64,000 nt of DNA, taken from contig NZ_CM001373.1 of the NCBI RefSeq assembly GCF_000236165.1, positions 1,564,777-1,628,776 of the forward strand. Direction: 5' to 3'. Below the pieces are notes generated by a model that was not told where the DNA came from, did no database searches, and saw only the letters and a list, made by a program, of their open reading frames with translations. Below, one piece after another: positions 61,336-64,000 of the stretch. The stretch is from Fluoribacter dumoffii NY 23. GTDB lineage: Bacteria > Pseudomonadota > Gammaproteobacteria > Legionellales > Legionellaceae. Each line of letters starts with the position of its first letter. Position 1 is the first letter of the stretch. A program made the position numbers and the translations under genes.

Positions 61336-63168
61336 TTATAATTGCGGGCTTATCGTTGCATCTTCTGTATGCTTCATATCAGATGATGGTGGAGGTCTAA
61401 CTTGCTGCATCGCCTGTTTGTAAGTTTGGAATTCTTCCATGTTGGTTTTCTTGGCGTCTTTTAATTCGTTAGATAACTTGTCCAGGGCCTTAAGGGCATG
61501 ACTCAATGCTTTCTTTGTTTTGCTAAAAAAGCCAAAGTCCCCATGCTTCTCCATTTCTTTGATTTCACCTAACAGCTGTACCCTTAAATCCGCTATATCT
61601 TTAATATCTTTTCCATCCACTATTTCCATATTCCCAATAATGATACTTAACCGCTCCAATTTTTCTTGTAATTTTTCTTTCTTCGGATGATTTCCCATAT
61701 ATTTTTGATTGGCAATTTCCAACTCTTTAGACACTACTGCTATGCGTTGCCGAATTTCTTCCTTGGCTATGGCTAAATCCAATTCTGCCGAAGTATTGAT
61801 TAGGGAGGAAATTGGAAATTCGCTGATGAAAACTTCCAGTGTCATTGGGGGGGCTTTCTTTTGTTCCTCACTCAAAATTTCTTGCGCAATTTCCCACTTC
61901 TCAAATACTCGCTTGGAAATTAAAACGGCCCCTTTATCATTTTGTTCTGCATCTACCCATTTATTGGACTTGGGGGGATCTTCTTTTTTGAGAATAAGAT
62001 CATTAGTAATAACCATGCTCAAATTATCACGTCCATGACTTTTAAACCATTTTTCCGCAAGTTTTGATCCCAATTGTCCGAATTTAAAACCACCTGCACC
62101 ATAGGCTTTGGATTCTGTTATCTTGGTATTATTTAAATCCAATGTTATTTTCTTATCGAAATCATCTGTTTTCCATGCTCGCCTTGAGCCCATAAAAGAA
62201 ACAATTTTTTTAAATAGACCAGGATGTTCGCCATCTACTCGGCAGAATACAGCCCGCGTATCGGGCAATTTGTTAATGTCCTTAAGTAGCTTGGGCCCTC
62301 CTACAGGATTAAGATGGCTAGAAAAGGTTTCTGGAATGACCACACCAAGTAAAGGAGCCGTACCATTCTTTGAGGGGGCAGCTAAAAGAGTATCCCGCAT
62401 CCTCTCCTTGACATTTTCTAAGATACTGCTTTGTGAATGTAAATTAGAAATACCAGAATAACCTTTATTATTAGCAACTTGAATAACTAACTTTCTCATT
62501 TGGGAAACTTCGCGAGCAACACCGCCATCAATAGCTACCACATCGTTTCCAGAAGCATCACCCTCTATTTTGGGGAGAAGTTTAACTGCTTTCTCAACTG
62601 CGGCCTTGGCAGCAAAAGATTTTCCACTACCAGAAGGTCCTGCAACCACAACAACTGGACGTTCTGTCCATTTCTCTCCTTCAAAATGAGAGGTAGATGC
62701 CCGAAACACGGCATTCATGTATTCTTCGCTATTCATCTCCTCTTCGAGTGCTAATTGATATAAGCGGGTATATTCTTTACCAAGAAAATCTTCCATTCTG
62801 ATTGTTGCTTTTTCAGGATTTGTTTTGCGGATCTCGGGGTCACCCTCAAAGTTCCCCTCTTTTACAGCATTTTTAGCAGCCATAAGCTTTACGAATTCCC
62901 TTCTAAAAAAAGTTGAATCATCGCTACCTGGCTCCCCAGGCATTCCATGGTCTAACTTATACTTAGCAACCTTCGCTCGATGCTGGTCTTCATTATTCTT
63001 AGTATTCTTATGTAAGCGCTCTATCCCATCTTCATCCAGACGTTGCTGTACAAATTGTCTGTCATAAGCTTTTTGATTTACAGCAGGGTTATTTTTGGAA
63101 GCTGGGGTGTAATAGCCAATTTGAGAGATTAAGGAACTTTCTAATTGATCCGTTTTTTCGTGAGTCAT
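61336..63168 (-). CDS. P-loop (zeta-toxin-like) effector candidate
   Basis: A 610-residue soluble protein. A helical N-terminal region (1-165) is followed by a kinase-like core with Walker A GPSGSGKS (177-184), a VAIDGGVAREVSQMR segment (about 210-225), and a segment VFCRVDGEHPGLF. The P-loop type and G-G-x-x-R element resemble zeta toxins, which phosphorylate UDP-sugars, though other P-loop kinases remain possible. The last 180 residues are coiled coil (QKYMGNHPKKEKLQEKLERL...) and end in a polar tail with acidic residues like Dot/Icm signals. No adjacent antitoxin gene, which argues against a toxin-antitoxin pair. Confidence 0.62.
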   Translation of the reverse strand: MTHEKTDQLESSLISQIGYYTPASKNNPAVNQKAYDRQFVQQRLDEDGIERLHKNTKNNEDQHRAKVAKYKLDHGMPGEPGSDDSTFFRREFVKLMAAKNAVKEGNFEGDPEIRKTNPEKATIRMEDFLGKEYTRLYQLALEEEMNSEEYMNAVFRASTSHFEGEKWTERPVVVVAGPSGSGKSFAAKAAVEKAVKLLPKIEGDASGNDVVAIDGGVAREVSQMRKLVIQVANNKGYSGISNLHSQSSILENVKERMRDTLLAAPSKNGTAPLLGVVIPETFSSHLNPVGGPKLLKDINKLPDTRAVFCRVDGEHPGLFKKIVSFMGSRRAWKTDDFDKKITLDLNNTKITESKAYGAGGFKFGQLGSKLAEKWFKSHGRDNLSMVITNDLILKKEDPPKSNKWVDAEQNDKGAVLISKRVFEKWEIAQEILSEEQKKAPPMTLEVFISEFPISSLINTSAELDLAIAKEEIRQRIAVVSKELEIANQKYMGNHPKKEKLQEKLERLSIIIGNMEIVDGKDIKDIADLRVQLLGEIKEMEKHGDFGFFSKTKKALSHALKALDKLSNELKDAKKTNMEEFQTYKQAMQQVRPPPSSDMKHTEDATISPQL

Positions 63169-63801
63169 AATTTTATACCGATTGAAAAATTAAAACACCA
63201 ATAGGATAATTATAGTTTAAATATTTACTGGTATTTTTTTACCTAAATCAATTTTAAAAGAACAAAAATAGTACATAGGCATCGCATACCATCCTCCCCA
63301 AACTCTTTTACCCGGTGCAAACATCTGATCTGCTTTTGATATTGGATGTAATCTGGAAGAAAAAACACCTTGTTAAAGGATGAATCATCCAAATAACTTC
63401 TAAATCCCACAAGAAATTTGACAGACTATAAACAGACTTATCCACAGAAATTGTGAATAACTTAAATAAGATATTCGGAATTTAAAAAAGATATTAGCCC
63501 ATAAAATATGGGATTCTTATAAATTTAAGGATTGGGAATTCATTTCAGCGAAAAATAGATATCCACAGAGAAGGGATATTTAAAAAGAATTAAGACGTAG
63601 CTATGTTATACAAATAAATAATAAAAAAACAGTCTTGACTCGAAGTATTTTAATTATTTATTTTTATCCGCTGCCTGGTTTAACTTTTTGCTTAAAAAAT
63701 AGTACTACTAATGATTCTTTATGATTTTTAACAGACTTGAAGTATAAATATTTGACCTCATTATACTCATCAAGAATGATTCAAAAATGGGTAAGTTGAA
63801 C
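63169..63801. other. Intergenic region, 633 bp, with DnaA-box-like sequences
   Basis: AT-rich non-coding stretch between the effector-like gene and htpX. Holds DnaA-box-like sequences at 63439-63461 and 63559-63567. The part nearest htpX must carry its promoter. No small ORF or RNA gene recognised. Confidence 0.5.
63439..63567. promoter_or_regulatory. Cluster of DnaA-box-like 9-mers
   Basis: TTATCCACA at 63439-63447 (perfect consensus), TGTGAATAA at 63453-63461 (complement of TTATTCACA) and ATATCCACA at 63559-63567 (one mismatch). They lie within very AT-rich DNA. Could regulate a neighbour, act as a DnaA-titration site, or be chance; nothing ties them to the replication origin here. Confidence 0.45.
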
Positions 63802-64000
63802 ATGATGAATAATTTAAAAACTTTTATTTTATTGGCATCACTCACTGCATTGCTTGTAGTTATCGGCGCATTGCTTGGTGGCTCTACAGGAATGTTGATT
63901 GCATTAATATTTGCCGGGATTATGAATTTTTCAGCTTATTGGTACTCAGATGCTCTTGTTTTGCGGATGTATAGGGCTGAACCGCTGACTAGCAATAATT
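63802..64000 (+). CDS. htpX: Protease HtpX (N-terminal part, cut by window edge)
   Basis: The first 66 residues of HtpX, a membrane-bound zinc metalloprotease of the heat-shock and envelope-stress response. The N-terminus ([25 protein letters not shown], then [21 protein letters not shown]) is the conserved start with its first two transmembrane helices. The catalytic HExxH lies beyond the window. In-frame ATG codons at 63787, 63802 and 63805 make the exact start uncertain. Confidence 0.93.
   Translation, partial: MMNNLKTFILLASLTALLVVIGALLGGSTGMLIALIFAGIMNFSAYWYSDALVLRMYRAEPLTSNN

Noticed and set aside
61336-63168. Zeta toxin-antitoxin system
   Set aside because: No small antitoxin-like gene adjacent; the neighbour at 60747 is transposase-like and on the other strand.
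63169-63801. Chromosomal origin of replication
   Set aside because: Only three DnaA-box-like sites and no dnaA, dnaN, gyrB or rpmH gene in the window; not enough to propose an origin.
1-64000. Search for tRNA, rRNA and CRISPR arrays
   Set aside because: No cloverleaf-like sequence with a GTTCGAATC-type arm, no rRNA segment, and no regularly spaced direct repeats. The only regular repeat is the coding 300-bp one.

Overview
The window is AT-rich chromosomal DNA that reads as a species of Legionella or a close Legionellaceae relative. The evidence is the mix of ordinary gammaproteobacterial housekeeping genes (fumC, murJ, umuDC, htpX, a thrE-type exporter) with many long, orphan or eukaryote-like proteins of the kind this group injects through its Dot/Icm secretion system, plus a DUF1566/Lcl-type secreted protein. 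Assignment to the genus is inference from gene content; no rRNA or tRNA gene is present to confirm it, and no CRISPR array or intact insertion sequence was seen.

Layout. 0-3.8 kb: end of a DJ-1/PfpI gene, an 852-residue effector-like protein and an Fpg/Nei DNA glycosylase. 4.2-11.5 kb: an SDR oxidoreductase, a YihY/BrkB membrane protein, a phasin-like protein and the two-gene NHEJ operon ku-ligD. 11.6-19.7 kb: accessory block with a caleosin-like protein, orphan proteins, a cytosolic sensor kinase with a receiver-only partner, and a 734-residue alpha/beta-hydrolase effector candidate. 20-25 kb: fumC overlapping a ThrE-type exporter, and murJ. 25-27.3 kb: a run of very small stress, membrane or exported proteins (CsbD-like and others). 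27.7-31.7 kb: an exported plant-type LRR protein, a periplasmic SAM hydrolase, and umuDC. 31.9-35.8 kb: one very large protein of unknown role.

36.0-39.5 kb is the most coherent unit: alternative oxidase, TehB-like methyltransferase, NsrR (Rrf2 family), group I truncated haemoglobin and a 2Fe-2S/flavin reductase. Near-perfect NsrR-type palindromes (11-1-11) lie on the promoters of the oxidase and of the globin. I read it as a nitric-oxide-induced module giving NO-insensitive respiration plus a two-polypeptide NO dioxygenase.

39.8-49 kb is again accessory: a GNAT-like protein, a coiled-coil protein, a His/Cys-dyad caspase-like candidate, a secreted protein with exact 300-bp repeats, orphan exported proteins and an exported metallophosphoesterase. 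49.3-53.8 kb: a fatty-acid desaturase divergent from a fatty acyl-AMP ligase and a fused ACP/alpha-oxoamine synthase, which looks like a small pathway for an amino-ketone lipid. 53.8-59.3 kb: a CheD/CNF-like deamidase candidate, then a nuclease-helicase and an exonuclease/GIY-YIG protein forming a probable repair operon. 59.4-64 kb: a membrane protein pair, a decayed IS6-like transposase domain, a P-loop (zeta-like) effector candidate, an intergenic cluster of DnaA-box-like sequences, and the start of htpX.
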